Shown here: positions 11,981 through 22,579 of the stretch, piece after piece
Layout of the letters: every line of letters starts with the position of its first letter
Position numbering within the stretch: position 1 is the stretch's first letter
Source: Impatiens glandulifera
Taxonomy: Eukaryota; Streptophyta; Magnoliopsida; Ericales; Balsaminaceae
Reading direction: 5' to 3'
Length of the DNA: 64,000 nt
Assembly (NCBI RefSeq): GCF_907164915.1
Contig: NC_061869.1
Location: 27,087,616 to 27,151,615, forward strand
Program-made: the position numbers and the translations under genes
The notes under the pieces: model-generated
What the model was told of the DNA's origin: nothing
The model's database searches: none
The model's input: only the letters and a program-made list of their open reading frames with translations

Positions 11981-11990
11981 TGTGGGGGAT
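11981..11990 (+). promoter_or_regulatory. Polypurine tract of element B
   Basis: TGTGGGGGAT sits directly before the 3' LTR start TGTTGG at 11991, the usual arrangement in plant Copia elements. Confidence 0.85.
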
Positions 11991-12834
11991 TGTTGGAATT
12001 TTTAAACTAATTCTATAAATTCCATTAATGAATGGAAATTAGAATGTGGGTAATAAAATCAAATCAAATTCACATGAAATTCAAACGTGAATTAAAGGGT
12101 GAAATTTGATCCAAATGTATAATTTAAATCAATTAATTTAAATTAATTGATCTAAAATGCCTTGATGACCAATTAACAAAATGTTGTTAATTTGTAGTGT
12201 AAATTACATGAGTTTGTTATTATTATTATTTGTTATGATAATTAATATTATTATTAACAAATTGGAAAACTATGTAACGTTAGTATTGAATTGTAAATTC
12301 CTTAATTGTTTTAGCAAACAATTACTCTATAATGAAGAGAAAAACGTTAAGGTAATGAAGAGGCAAAAAATGTCAACCGTTGGATCAAATGATGATTTTA
12401 TTTAATGGTTTAACTTTTCAACAATATAAGACCTCTCATCTCTAATCAAAAACATACTTAATCCTTCATCTTTCTCACTCTATAATTCCTAAAGCCCTCT
12501 TCTTGTTTTGTGAGTGTTCTTCGAGTTCTTCGCTCGATATTTTCCGTTGAAACCCGGTGATAGTTCAGGTACTTTATCAAGCTCGTTGTGTAGTGATTCC
12601 GGTGCTGAATCACTACTAGATTCGTTGTATCCTGGGAGACAGCCATCTGTGACAAGCTCTAGCACACGGGGAGACGGTGGAACTGTTTTAAGGGAAATGT
12701 GTTTAACACATGCCTCAAATCAACCATCAAATACGGTGATACTGTTTTTCGGATATCTTATTTTATTTTTATTTATTTGTAACATCGTATGTATATATAT
12801 TTTCTGTTATTTTTCAAGACAAGAATTTCTAACA
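11991..12834 (+). repeat. Element B 3' LTR
   Basis: The 844-bp partner of the 5' LTR. It shares the variant AAGCCCTCTTC (around 12495) with the right-copy 3' LTR near 50530, whereas both 5' LTRs read AAGCCTTCTTC. This phylogenetic pattern shows that the segment duplicated after B inserted. Confidence 0.9.
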
Positions 12835-12839
12835 ATCTC

Positions 12840-14043
12840 TACTACTTTCTTTTCAAAATATTTGATTCTTGAGTTTGAAATAAAACAGGTTGAGACTCTT
12901 TAGGTAAGAATTTTGTTTCATTCAGAGACTCTTCTAGCTTTCTGTACTCTATGACCATGTCATCTAGTGCAGCTACCAATTGTTCCCTTGAAAACTTTTC
13001 AAACGATAAGTCAAATACCTCAGCTTCCTAAATTTCTTCTTCTTCTCTTTCCATGAAGCAAACCACCTGGTCTTCATCAGTGTCGTTGGATGAGAAGTAA
13101 GAGTCACGGTGGTTTCGTCTATTCTTCCCGTCACCTACCATAAGAGTTTTCAGCTCCTTTTCATTGTCATTTTTCTTCTCTTCACGCTTCGGCTTCCGAC
13201 ATTCTGATTGGTAATGACCTAAAATACCACAGTTATAACATTTAATATTAGCTTTGGATTTCTTATTATTATTAGAATTTGAAGAGCTTGAGTTAGAGTT
13301 GCTCTTCTTCATGAAGTCGCCAAACTTCTTCACGAAGAGAGACATAGCATCGCTGCTGGGAAGCTATCTTCACATCAGGGGCAGTATGTGGCTCTTCAGA
13401 AGTCACCAATGCTTTGGCAATGATAATGCATGTGGATTGATCTTCTTCAATCCTTGAGATCAGCGAACATATCGAAGAGCGAGATCTTGTTGAGGACTTT
13501 AGATTTCCTCATAGTCATCGTCTTTATGTCCCATTCTCTTGGAAGAGCGTGCACGACCTTTATAGCAAGCTCCCTGTTGCTATAGGTCTTGCCAAGGATA
13601 GATAAAGTGGAGACAATCTGGCTGAACCAGGTGTCGAACTCGTTCATTGTTTCTCCGTGACGCATCTTGAAGTTGTCGAACTGTTGAGTGGCAACCATAA
13701 TATTTTTCTCCTTGGTTTGCTCATTGCCCTCACATAGTTGAGTGAGTCTGTCCCAGATCTCCTTAGCAGTATCACACTCAATGATATAATTAAACATGTT
13801 GTCATCAAGTGATCTGTACAGAACATCTAATTCCATGTTGTTTAGGTTGTTCTTCCTCTTGTCTTCAATGGTCCATTCAGATTTCTCCTTATCGATCTTG
13901 ATAGGACCATCTGTGACGACACTCCACATGTCGTCATGGAGAGAGGAGAGATGAGCACGAACTCTCTTATTCCATACGATATAGTTTTCTATAGAGAAAG
14001 TGGGGATTACGGTAGCACTGACATCTTTGGTTATGGTCGACAT
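12840..14043 (-). pseudogene. Element A gag N-terminal part with CCHC zinc knuckle
   Basis: The ATG at 14043 opens 198 codons (to 13447) typical of the Copia gag/UBN2 family: IENYIVWNKRVRAHL, a LYRSLDDNMFNYI stretch, AKEIWDRL, MNEFDTWFSQIV and ALPREWD. After a stop and frameshifts near 13450 and 13350 the reading continues as SLFVKKFGDFMKK, a Ser/Asn/Lys linker, and the nucleic-acid-binding knuckle CYNCGILGHYQSEC (C-x2-C-x4-H-x4-C) at about 13200-13250. A TAG at about 13028 and the insertion of element B at 12835 break the rest. Gag packages element RNA into cytoplasmic particles; this copy cannot make a full-length protein. In the right copy the whole segment is deleted. Confidence 0.85.
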
Positions 14044-14073
14044 TCTTAGTAAAGGCTTGAGAATAGAAATAGA

Positions 14074-14085
14074 GCTCTGATACCA
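14074..14085 (-). promoter_or_regulatory. Primer binding site of element A (tRNA-Met type)
   Basis: The minus strand reads TGGTATCAGAGC two bases after the 5' LTR end at 14088. This is the standard plant primer binding site complementary to the initiator tRNA-Met 3' end. It is deleted in the right copy. Confidence 0.93.
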
Positions 14086-14087
14086 AT

Positions 14088-15781
14088 TGATAGGATCGGC
14101 GTAATCGATAAAAACGGGGGTCTGGCTATTGATGACGGCTTAAGAAAAACGATTTGATAGAAATCCTGTTAAGATTTAAATAACTTTCTATTCTGCACAA
14201 ACCCTTGCAAATTTTTGAACGATTCAAGTGCGGAAACATTTTCTTAGGTTTGAAGCTAAGAACCAAGAATGAGAAGATGACAGAATAAAAAAGACACAGC
14301 AGTTTGTTTTGGATGTTCGGAGAAAACTCTCCTACATCACCCATTCTTCCAACAACCGGAAGGATTTACTATACTTTCGAATCTAATACAGTCGCACGAT
14401 TAGATCACTGTTGAACAGAACAAACTCTGTTCAACTTACAATATGATGAAGTATATCACTCAGCTAAAACAATGCTTTGATTCTAACTCTATCTTGACAA
14501 ACACATAGTAAAGCAAGAAAGCAGTTCTTAAGAATGTAAAATTAGTAGATCTCTTGTATGCGTATTTTTCAGTGTTCAGCAAATTGTGTCCGGCCATTCT
14601 TCCATTGTCCTTGAGGATTTTTAAATAAGGAGAAGGTACCAACGGTCGAATCTACTATAATGACACGTGGCTAACTTCCATTGGAACGCCTCCATAGTAC
14701 ACAGTAGACTCTAAGCACTAGGATCGTGGTCGTACCAATCTGGTAGTGCGCCAAATATTCTTCAAGGATATTCCTGTAAAAACAAGTAGTGAGAAGAATA
14801 TTTGCTTACATGGAAATAATTAATTGGTTGCAACTGACTTTCGTACTGATATTCACTAGAAAGTGGGGCAGGTGTAGCGTACAGCTAGTTGATCGTGGGT
14901 AGACGTATGCTAGCTTCAAGCAACTCTTTTAAGCATGGCATTAGACGTATTTCACTTAGACGGCCTCGTCTAATAAAATTAGATGCACACGTCTAATAGC
15001 AGGATCCATTAGACCACCTGATCTAATGGGATTAGACGATACGTCTAATAACATTTCCCTTCAGACTAATCTGAAGGAGTTAGACTGCACGTCTAACTCT
15101 CATCTGTTAGACGGAAAGTCTAACTACGCATCCCTTCAGACTAATCTGAATGAGTTAGACTGCACGTCTAACTCTCATCTGTTAGACGGCACGTCTAACT
15201 ACGCATCCCTTCAGACTAATTTGAAGGAGTTAGACTGTACGTCTAACTCTCATCTGTTAGACTGCACGTCTAACTTTGTATCCGTTAGACTAGACTTCTA
15301 ACTACGTTAGTTAGACTGCACGTCTAATAACGTATCCGTTAGACTACACGTCTAACTACGTCTATTAGATTGCATGTTTAACTACGTCTGTTAGACTGCA
15401 CGTCTAACAACGTATCCGTTAGACTGCACGTCTAACTACGTCTGTTAAACTGCACGTCTAACTACGTCTGTTAGACTACACGTCTAACTATGTATCCGTT
15501 AGACTGCATGTCTAACTACGTCTGTTAGACTTCACGTCTTACTACGCATTCGTTAGACTACACGTCTAACTACGTATCCGTTAGACTGCACGTCTAACAT
15601 AAAACATCTAATGGCCAAGCAGTCTAATGAATCTCATTACGACTTAGTCTAATATAACTTTTTTCATTACACCTGCACCAAAAACGATTAGACGACATAG
15701 ATTGAGTTTTATACACACACATCATCAAAATTCCAATAGTCAAAATACTTTGACACTTAGTTAAAATAATTTGACCCAACA
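14088..15781 (-). repeat. Element A 5' LTR (left copy)
   Basis: On the minus strand it runs TGTTGGGTCAAA (15781) to CCTATCA (14088). It contains the same hairpin minisatellite (about 15020-15600) as the partner LTR with fewer units. It is flanked by AAATA at 15782-15786. Confidence 0.88.
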
Positions 15782-15786
15782 AAATA

Positions 15787-16020
15787 AGAAAAAAATGAGG
15801 CTTCACATTTAAATGCTAGAGATGTCTTAAAAAATAAAACACTAAGTCAATACTAGTGGCATTTTGTTAAACAAAATGGAAAATAAAATATGTGTCTTCA
15901 CCATCGCTATTAAAAAAATTAAAACCTAAGTCAGAATTAGGAGCGTTCTCAATAAAACAAAATAAACATAAAGATTATGTGCACTTTCCTCTAAAGTTAG
16001 GCCATGAGAGGAGATCCATT
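15787..16020. repeat. Short tandem-repeat target into which element A inserted
   Basis: The motif CTAAGTCAATACTAGTGGCATT (here in parts) recurs at about 100-bp steps: near 15843, as CTAAGTCAGAATTAGGAGCGTT near 15927, and as CTAAGTCGATACTATGGGAATT at the other flank of element A (position 2 and 37897). Element A therefore sits inside a degraded repeat of roughly 85-105 bp units. No gene is visible. Confidence 0.55.
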
Positions 16021-16099
16021 AAAGTCAAGGGAGGACTAGGCCCTATGACAGATTTTTAAATATCTAGGAAGGTCCACAAATAAAAGTTGAAACGAGTAT

Positions 16100-17165
16100 C
16101 AAACTTGTCATGATTAGTGAATGGAAAGACGTTAAACGGGCTCTAAAGTGAGAGGAGTCTCATCTCTGGATAGAATACATCCCCCTTTCCCAAAAGTCTA
16201 CGTCGAGAAGAACTCAATTTATCAAGAGCAAAATGTTAAACAGTTTCAAAGTGAGATGAGTCTCATCCTTGAACAAGGCACGTCGTCCAAAAATCTATGT
16301 TGAAGATAGCTCGACTTAGAAAACAGCAAGACGTTTAACGGTTTCAAAGTGAGATGAATCTCATCTTTGAACAAGTCACGTCATCCAAAAGTCTACGTCG
16401 AGAAGAACTCGATGTAGTAAAGAGAAATACGTTAAACAATTTCAAAGTGAGATGAGTCTCATCCTTGAACAAGGCACGTCTCCCAATAATATATGTTGAA
16501 GAGAGCTCAATGTAGAAAAGAGCAAGACGTTAAATGGTTTCAAAGTGAGATGAATCTCATCTTTGAACAAGTCATGTCGTTCAAAAGTGTACGTCGAGAA
16601 GAACTCGAAGTAGTAAAGAGAAAGGCGTTATACAATTTCAAAGTGAGATAAGTCTCATCTTTGAAAAAGACACTTCACCCAAAGTCTACGTTGAGAAGAA
16701 CTCGACTTAGCAAGAGTAAGACGTCAAATAGTTTCAAGGTGAGATGAGTCTCCTATGAATGAAACACGAGCAAGAGCAAGATGTTAAACCGTTTCAAGGT
16801 GAAATGAGTCTCCTTTGAACAAAACACATCATCCAAAAGTCTACGCCTAGAAGACTCGATTTACTAAGAACAAGCCGTTAAACAGTTTCAAGGTGAGATA
16901 AATCTCCTTCGAACGAAACACGTCGTCCAAAAGTGTATTTCAAGACGAACTCGAATTAGGAAGAGTAATATGTTAAACGATTTCAAGGTGAGATGAGTCT
17001 TCTTTGAACAAAAGACGTCGTCGAAAAGTCTACATCGAGGAGAACTCGATTTAGCAAGAGCAAGACGTTAAACGATTTCAAAGTGATATGAGTCTCATTA
17101 TTGAACAAGACATGTCGTCCATAAGTCTATGTTGAAAAGGACTATATATAGAATTGTTCTCATAT
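16100..17165. repeat. Satellite-like tandem array, about 11 units of roughly 100 bp
   Basis: Units share a block TTCAAAGTGAGATGA-TCTCATC-TTGAAC followed by CGTCGTCCAAAAGTCTACGTCGAGAAGAACTCG-like text and AGCAAGACGTTAAAC, shown here only by key blocks. Unit starts lie near 16140, 16231, 16345, 16439, 16538, 16635, 16731, 16791, 16887, 16979 and 17072. Each early unit contains a 12-13 bp stem (TTCAAAG/CTTTGAA and TGAGAT/ATCTCA) with a bulged base. Later units lose the outer arm (CTCCTTTGAAC). No coding sequence. Confidence 0.85.
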
Positions 17166-17229
17166 GGAAACCATGTACTTAAGGCGTCAAGAAATAAAAC
17201 TCTCTTATGATATTTGTCAAGTTTGTCTT

Positions 17230-17600
17230 TCTACCTCTACACAACTTTTAGCTTATAATGAAAGTTAACCCTAGCCGGGTCAAAAGCTAGATTGTCAGGT
17301 ACTTTTAGCTTTCGTTAAAAACTAACCTTAGTTGGCTAAAAGCTACATTATCAGTTAGATTGTTAGATATTTTTATCTTATGTAGAAAGTTAATCCTAGC
17401 TAGGTCAAAAGCTAACTTGATTGTCATACTTTTAGCTTACAGGGAAGCTAACTCTAGCCCGGTAAAAAGCTATATTATCAGCTAGATTGTTAGGTACTTT
17501 TAGCTTATGCTGAAAGCTAACCCTAGCTGGGTCAAAAGCTAGCTTGATTTTCATATACTCTTAAGTTATGTGGAAATCTAACCTTAGATGGGTGAAAACC
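17230..17600. repeat. Second tandem repeat block (TTTAGCTT...GGGTCAAAAGCTA units)
   Basis: Four to five diverged units each read CTTTTAGCTTA, GAAAGCTAACCCTAGC, then GGGTCAAAAGCTA and a GATTGTCAG spacer. TTTAGCTT and AAAAGCTA are inverted relative to each other, so each unit can fold. The block follows the 100-bp array directly. Confidence 0.75.
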
Positions 17601-18246
17601 AAGTGATACTAGGTTCTACTAACGAAACATCGAGTTGGATGATTAAGGGCTGGTATGGAATTGACTTGGGATGGTCATCAACAACCAAGAAACACAAGTC
17701 TCCTGTGAGACTTGTTAGGTTCAAAATTTCTATCCTTTTACAATATTATTATAAATAAAAATATGTGTATAAATTATAAAGTGGGAGATTTGAACGAGGG
17801 TCTATTTTCCTAAAACCCAAGTGTTGTATACAAACTTTGTCTAAAAGAGGTATTCTATAAACATTAATTTTTTACTTTCCGATTTAAAATTTTAATAATT
17901 TCGAGCCAACGAATTATTTCTAAAAATTATTCTTATACGGACTATTTAAATAAAATACAATATGAATAGTATATATTAAAATAAATTTGTAAAATTTTAT
18001 TAAATCAAATATTCAACTAATTATTTATTTTATTTAGGAGTATACTCGTTAATTAGTGGGAATTGGGAAAGAACCAGAAAAATACTTTTAACAAAGGAAC
18101 GGTGGCCCAATATGTAAAACTATAGCAACATCAAGAATAAAAGAGTAATCTACTAACCAAGCATCAAATAGCTCTATAAAGAAGGTCACATCTTTAAGAA
18201 ATTAGGGTTAAGAAAGATTGAGGCTTCTAACAAAGGGACGGGAGTC
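17601..18246. other. No gene seen; possible degenerate SINE head
   Basis: AT-rich DNA. The only hint of structure is a minus-strand B-box-like GTTCAAATCTC near 17790 with tRNA-like flanks, too decayed to call. Repeated exactly at 54087-54732. Confidence 0.4.
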
Positions 18247-18680
18247 TCTGAAGGTGGTTGCCTCCCTTTGCCGTTGATTTTCCGATCATCGGAGCCGGTG
18301 ATTTCTTTTCTCCATCAACAGCCCTCATCAGTAGTGCGTGCGTCTCTCTCACTCTCTCACTCTCTCTCTCTATATATATATATATATTTATATTGAATCA
18401 TCAATTGTATGATGTGGTTAATTTGGGGGGTTTTTTATGGCTGTGATGATGTTTTTCTCTAATCTGAGTTCTGGAGACAGAGAAGGGTACACCAGTTTTC
18501 ATGGCGAGGCAAATCGGAAGGTCGGCCCGCTGAGTGGACTCAGTATATCTCCTCGGCGTGCAACCGCCTGTTGCAGCCATGTTTAGGGAAGGAAGACAAG
18601 CCCTTCTCTCTTTTCCGACTCAAAACTTATATCTGAGCCTTTTACAGTTTTTAGATTTTAGATTGTTTTTATAGGGAAGA
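18247..18680 (+). pseudogene. Possible captured gene fragment with CT/TA microsatellite
   Basis: This GC-richer island has a (CT)n(TA)n microsatellite at about 18342-18387. A plus-strand stretch at about 18496-18630 reads WRGKSEGRPAEWTQYISS then CNRLLQPCLGKEDKPFSLF in one frame without stops for about 45 codons. The preceding base context (CACCAG before TTTTCATGG) could be a splice acceptor. I do not recognise the family. It lies just upstream of a CACTA remnant, and such elements often pick up exons, so capture is a plausible inference. The ORF at 18258-18446 mostly translates the microsatellite and is not a gene. Confidence 0.35.
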
Positions 18681-18689
18681 TAATCCAAT

Positions 18690-20078
18690 TTGAAAATGTT
18701 GTGTTTTACCAAATTTTATGGGTAAAAGCCCTATATCCGTCGGTAGAAGTCTTTTTCCGAAAGCCTGCCAGACTGTCGGCATCCGTCGGTATTATTTTTA
18801 ATTATTATTATGTTCACTTGATTTAACCATTGTTATATTTTATCTTTAAAACTTAAACACAATTCTATACAAATAAATCAAACACAAATTTTTACACATA
18901 CAAATATAAAACATATTCACTCATTCTAAGTATATAATGATCAAACACAAAACTTGTATACATTTTATATACCAAACACAAATCTTATACTTGTAACTAA
19001 TTCAATCATAATCCATCTATTTGGACAATTAAACAAGATTCATACAATTGATATGCTTGGACAATTAAACAAGATTCATGTACTTAGACACCAATTGGAA
19101 GAGGGATAAGAAATTTGTAAAGGGCCAAAACCGAAAGATTTGGGGTAAATCATTCGACTTTGACCTTATAAAACCAAAACATTAAAGTGCTGGAAATTGG
19201 TGAAGACCGAAAGATTTGTATAAATCCTTCGGTTTTACCCTTCAAAACCGAAAGATTTCCCTTACATCTTTCGGTATTTGAACTTTTACAATCCATAATA
19301 GAAAACTCCACACTTAGCCGTTTTTCTGATTTTTTTTAAAGGTATTAAAACCGAAAGATATAGTATATATCTTTCGGTCGTCAATCTTCAAAAAAAGATT
19401 ATTTTTTGGAAGTGCTCAAAGTCGAAAGATATACACTATATCTTTCGGTATAACCATAATAGAAAACTCCACACTTAGCCGTTTTTCTGATTTTTTTTAG
19501 AGGGAATAAAACCGAAAGATATAGTATATATCTTTCAGTATTCACTCTTCAAAAAAAGATTATTTTTTGGAAGTGCTCAAAGCCGAAAGATATACACTAT
19601 ATCTTTCGGTATAACCATAATAGAAAATTCCACACTTAGCCGTTTTTCTAATTTTTTTTGAGAGGGATTAAAACCAAAAGATATAGTATATATCTTTCGG
19701 TATTCACTCTTCAAAAAAAGATTATTTTTTGGAAGTGCTCAAAGCCGAAAGATATACACTATATCTTTCGGTATAACCATAATAGAAAATTCCACACTTA
19801 GCCGTTTTTCTAATTTTTTTTGAGAGGGATTAAAACCAAAAGATATAGTATATATCTTTCGGTATTCACTCTTCAAAAAAAGATTATTTTTTGGAAGTAC
19901 TCAAAGCCGAAAGATATACACTATATCTTTCGGTATTTTGTTCTACTACCGAAAGATATATAGAGACTGTCGGCCTTCTTTCTTATTTACAACATATTTC
20001 TTCCTTTCGGCACCTCTATCGAAAGATTTATAAATCTGTCGGTAAGTTCTTTCGGTAAAACCCTCTTTTTTACTAGTG
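18690..20078. mobile_element. CACTA (En/Spm-like) transposon remnant with palindromic subterminal repeats
   Basis: The right end reads, on the minus strand, CACTAGTAAAAAAGAGGG at 20078, the canonical CACTA terminus. Subterminal CCGTCGGTA and CTGTCGGT motifs occur at both sides (18738-18800 and 19970-20050). I could not find a CACTA left end, so the element is truncated or the left boundary is mutated. The interior has no transposase, only four tandem units of about 160 bp (19290-19940), each with two palindromes ending in CCGAAAG/CTTTCGG. Confidence 0.6.
19290..19945. repeat. CACTA interior tandem repeat, four units of about 160 bp
   Basis: Each unit contains CACACTTAGCCGTTTTTCT, then the near-perfect palindrome ACCGAAAGATATA-GTA-TATATCTTTCGGT (29 bp), then a second palindrome CCGAAAGATATACACTATATCTTTCGG. 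Units are nearly identical. The right copy has three units, a net loss of about 164 bp. The stems are long enough to form stable cruciforms. Confidence 0.85.
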
Positions 20079-20744
20079 CCTAGATATTTGTAAAATATGA
20101 AATTCTCCCAAATAAATTTGTCCTTTTAAAGAATTTTTATGATCTCTTTGTTCTTTTTATCTCTAACATTCTTAAATTGTTTTTAAGTTATTCCTCTCCT
20201 AATTTTCAACTAATTGTTGTGTTTTACCACAAATAAATTTGACATATAAAACATGAACATGTTCTTACTTGGGCAGAATAGTTTTAGACTATGAACACAT
20301 TCAAATTTGTGCATTCAAAACAATAATCCTAATATATTTATCACTTATTGTCAACAAAATTAAACTGAAATTAGGGAATCTAAAATCTGCAACATATTAG
20401 GGAGATTAAATATAAAATTGTTCTCTTTATCTCTAGAGAACATGCATGATATCAACCAGGCTACGTTTGACATGTACATGCTTAAGCTCAACCCTAGCCC
20501 TAGTCTATCCCTAGTTATGTTTGACCTATAGAGTTGTAAGTCTAACTTTAGTTCCAGTTCTAACCTTAACCTTAAAAAAATACGAGAGAAAGATATCTTG
20601 GCCATAAGGACTAAAATCGTAGCAAAAAGGGAAAAATGGTCCGTTTTGTGAAGGAAGTGCCAAGAAACAAGCATCACTTGAAGGTGAAGAGCATCACTTG
20701 GATGAGTTTACTGAAAGAAGTAGTCAAAGCATTGGAAAAATAGC
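20079..20744. other. No gene seen
   Basis: AT-rich spacer between the CACTA and hAT elements. A 105-codon minus-strand ORF (20360-20677) contains an LRLRLELELKLDLQL run that comes from CTAACCTTAACCTT-like simple sequence and has no recognisable domain. Confidence 0.5.
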
Positions 20745-21807
20745 TAGGGATGGTAAATTACCAATATTATAGGTATATCAAAAATATTGTACCGTAATAA
20801 ATTGAAAATATCAATTTTTAAGGTATATTGATAAAATGTAAGGTATGATACCGAAATTATTTTTACGGTAAAGGTATCAAATTTTCAAAATTTTGGTATA
20901 TCGTGATATACCGAGATACTGAAATAGTTTTTATAAATTAATATATATATATATATATAATACTTTTAAGAAAATAAATATATTTAATATTAATTTAATT
21001 ATAGAAACATAGTTTTTAAAAAATCAAATCAAAATATAATTATAATATTATTCAATATATGACATCTTTAAACGATAAAATTGAAAAAGGATTCAACTAA
21101 ACTTTCAATCTCTTGAAGCGGTAAAAATGAGTGAAACTAAGTGCAAAATCATTTCAATTAATGTCAATGATATTTTGTAATCTCATCCTCAAAGGTTGTT
21201 AGTGAGTCTGCTTTTAGTTTGAGTAAGTGGATATTTGAATTTTTTTTGGAGAATTTTGAGTCTTAAAATTATGAAGGTATTGGGGTGCATTGACTAAAAA
21301 TAGATGAATTCAACTTAAGAAAAGAGTCTACAAACTTGAATTTTTCAATGAAAATTAACAAATTTAAAAGAATGATAGATTTGTATTAATTAAGTTTAAA
21401 TTAACTAATATTTATTATTATCTAACATGAACTGTATTATCAATTTAAAAATTTAAATTGTATATACAAATGCGATTAAAGATTGTTATAAATCTCCATC
21501 TCTCGTGTCCACTTTAGTATAACATAAGACTATACATATGTTTATTTTTGATAATTTTAATTTTTTTTAACTAAATTTAATTTTAATTTTTTTTATCTTT
21601 TACAAATGTTGAATTTAAAAAAAATATATATTTTATTTTATGATAAATATATTTAATTTTTAATTTTGTGTAACCGATATCATACCAAAATTAAGGTATA
21701 CCAAAATCAAGATAAGGTAAATGTATGAATTTTTCTATACTGAAACTTTCGGTAATGTATATGGTATTGATAAAAAAATTAAGGAATATTGTACCGACCC
21801 ATCCTTA
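20745..21807. mobile_element. hAT-type non-autonomous DNA transposon
   Basis: The left end TAGGGATGG (20745) and right end CCATCCTTA (21807) form a 9-bp terminal inverted repeat with one mismatch. The element is flanked by a perfect 8-bp target-site duplication AAAATAGC (20737-20744 and 21808-21815), the hAT hallmark. Subterminal ATTGTACCG, ACCAATATT and TATACC motifs recur in both orientations. There is no transposase. The right copy (57067-58208) is 79 bp longer. Confidence 0.85.
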
Positions 21808-21815
21808 AAAATAGC

Positions 21816-22305
21816 ATCGATAGTTCCTGATCGGGTGTTGGAAGAAAACCAGGTTGTAAGCTTTAGGAAAATAGCACCGACAACAACGCTAAAGGTCATT
21901 CATTGGTCACTAGCTCGTTGAAGCGTCGCTAGGTAGTTTATTTTTCGGTTGTGAGCGTTAGGAGCGACTCTAAGGCTTCTTTTGGGTCGAATGGTTATAT
22001 TTTTCGAGTAGTTGTTGGATTTCTTGGATGGTCACACGTCTCATTGTCCGAAAACAATGATGTGGGTCAGAAACCTAGCCATGGCTTGTTTTTTTGGTCG
22101 AAAACTTTTCCATATCTAGTTTTCTCGATCGAACGACCCTAAAACCAAAAAATACGACCAAGTAACCCGAAACTAAAAGAAAACTACAATGTTTTGGGGC
22201 TCAAAACCCATATTTTAAAACATACAACATTAATATAAAAACATAATCAAGACCATAAAATCATTTAAATCAAAATCAAGCAATAACATATCATACAAAA
22301 TAAAA
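21816..22305. other. No gene recognised
   Basis: A moderately GC-rich patch with short ORFs and no recognisable domain. GAGCGTTAGGAGCGAC and GTCGCTAGGTAG-like text hints at an old repeat. Repeated at 58217-58706. Confidence 0.4.
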
Positions 22306-22310
22306 CTATG

Positions 22311-22574
22311 GCCTTGTTCGGTATAAGTTTTTAAAAAAACTCATACAAAATCAAACATCACTTCACTCCCTTTTATCCATCACATCACTTAAATCATTAA
22401 TCAAAATACTAAAATATTCTATATTTAAATTATTATTTTATTTTATTTTATTTATATATAACAATAACCTTTAAGTCTTTTTACCAAAAATAATTATCAC
22501 ATACTCAAAATCATCACCAATCATTATTTTTTTCTCCTATTAGGATTTTAAAAAAAACATAATCCGAACAGCCT
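22311..22574. mobile_element. 264-bp MITE
   Basis: Ends GCCTTGTTCGG and CCGAACAGCCT form an imperfect 11-bp terminal inverted repeat. The element is flanked by CTATG on both sides (22306-22310 and 22575-22579). The interior is AT-rich and non-coding. TIR and size fit a hAT- or Mutator-like MITE; the 5-bp flank repeat is shorter than expected for either, so the superfamily is open. Confidence 0.7.
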
Positions 22575-22579
22575 CTATG

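Larger units (their letters stand above)
6938..12834 (+). mobile_element. Element B: non-autonomous Copia-derived LTR element nested in element A
   Basis: Two 844-bp LTRs (6938-7781 and 11991-12834) begin TGTTGGAATTTTT and end AATTTCTAACA, with a perfect 5-bp target-site duplication ATCTC (6933-6937 and 12835-12839). By eye the LTRs differ at about six positions, so insertion is fairly recent. The 4.2-kb interior has no gag, protease, integrase or RT. It contains a tRNA-like Pol III promoter near 8544, a long field of small palindromes, and a degraded RNase H C-terminus before the purine tract. It interrupts the gag of element A on the opposite strand. Confidence 0.93.
59..15781 (-). mobile_element. 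Element A: Copia-type LTR retrotransposon lacking pol and carrying a cargo gene
   Basis: Two long terminal repeats (59-2030 and 14088-15781) face the minus direction and are flanked by a 5-bp target-site duplication AAATA (54-58 and 15782-15786). A perfect tRNA-Met-type primer binding site and a purine tract sit inside the LTRs. Reading right to left the interior holds a Copia gag with zinc knuckle (broken by element B at 6938-12834), the gag-pol linker, then no protease, integrase, reverse transcriptase or RNase H. A separate gene with its own TATA box fills the space before the 3' LTR. Without B the element is about 9.8 kb. It must be non-autonomous. Confidence 0.9.

Noticed and set aside
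20360..20677. A 105-codon minus-strand ORF
   Set aside because: It contains a simple-sequence-derived LRLRLELELKLDLQL run, has no domain, and no promoter features.
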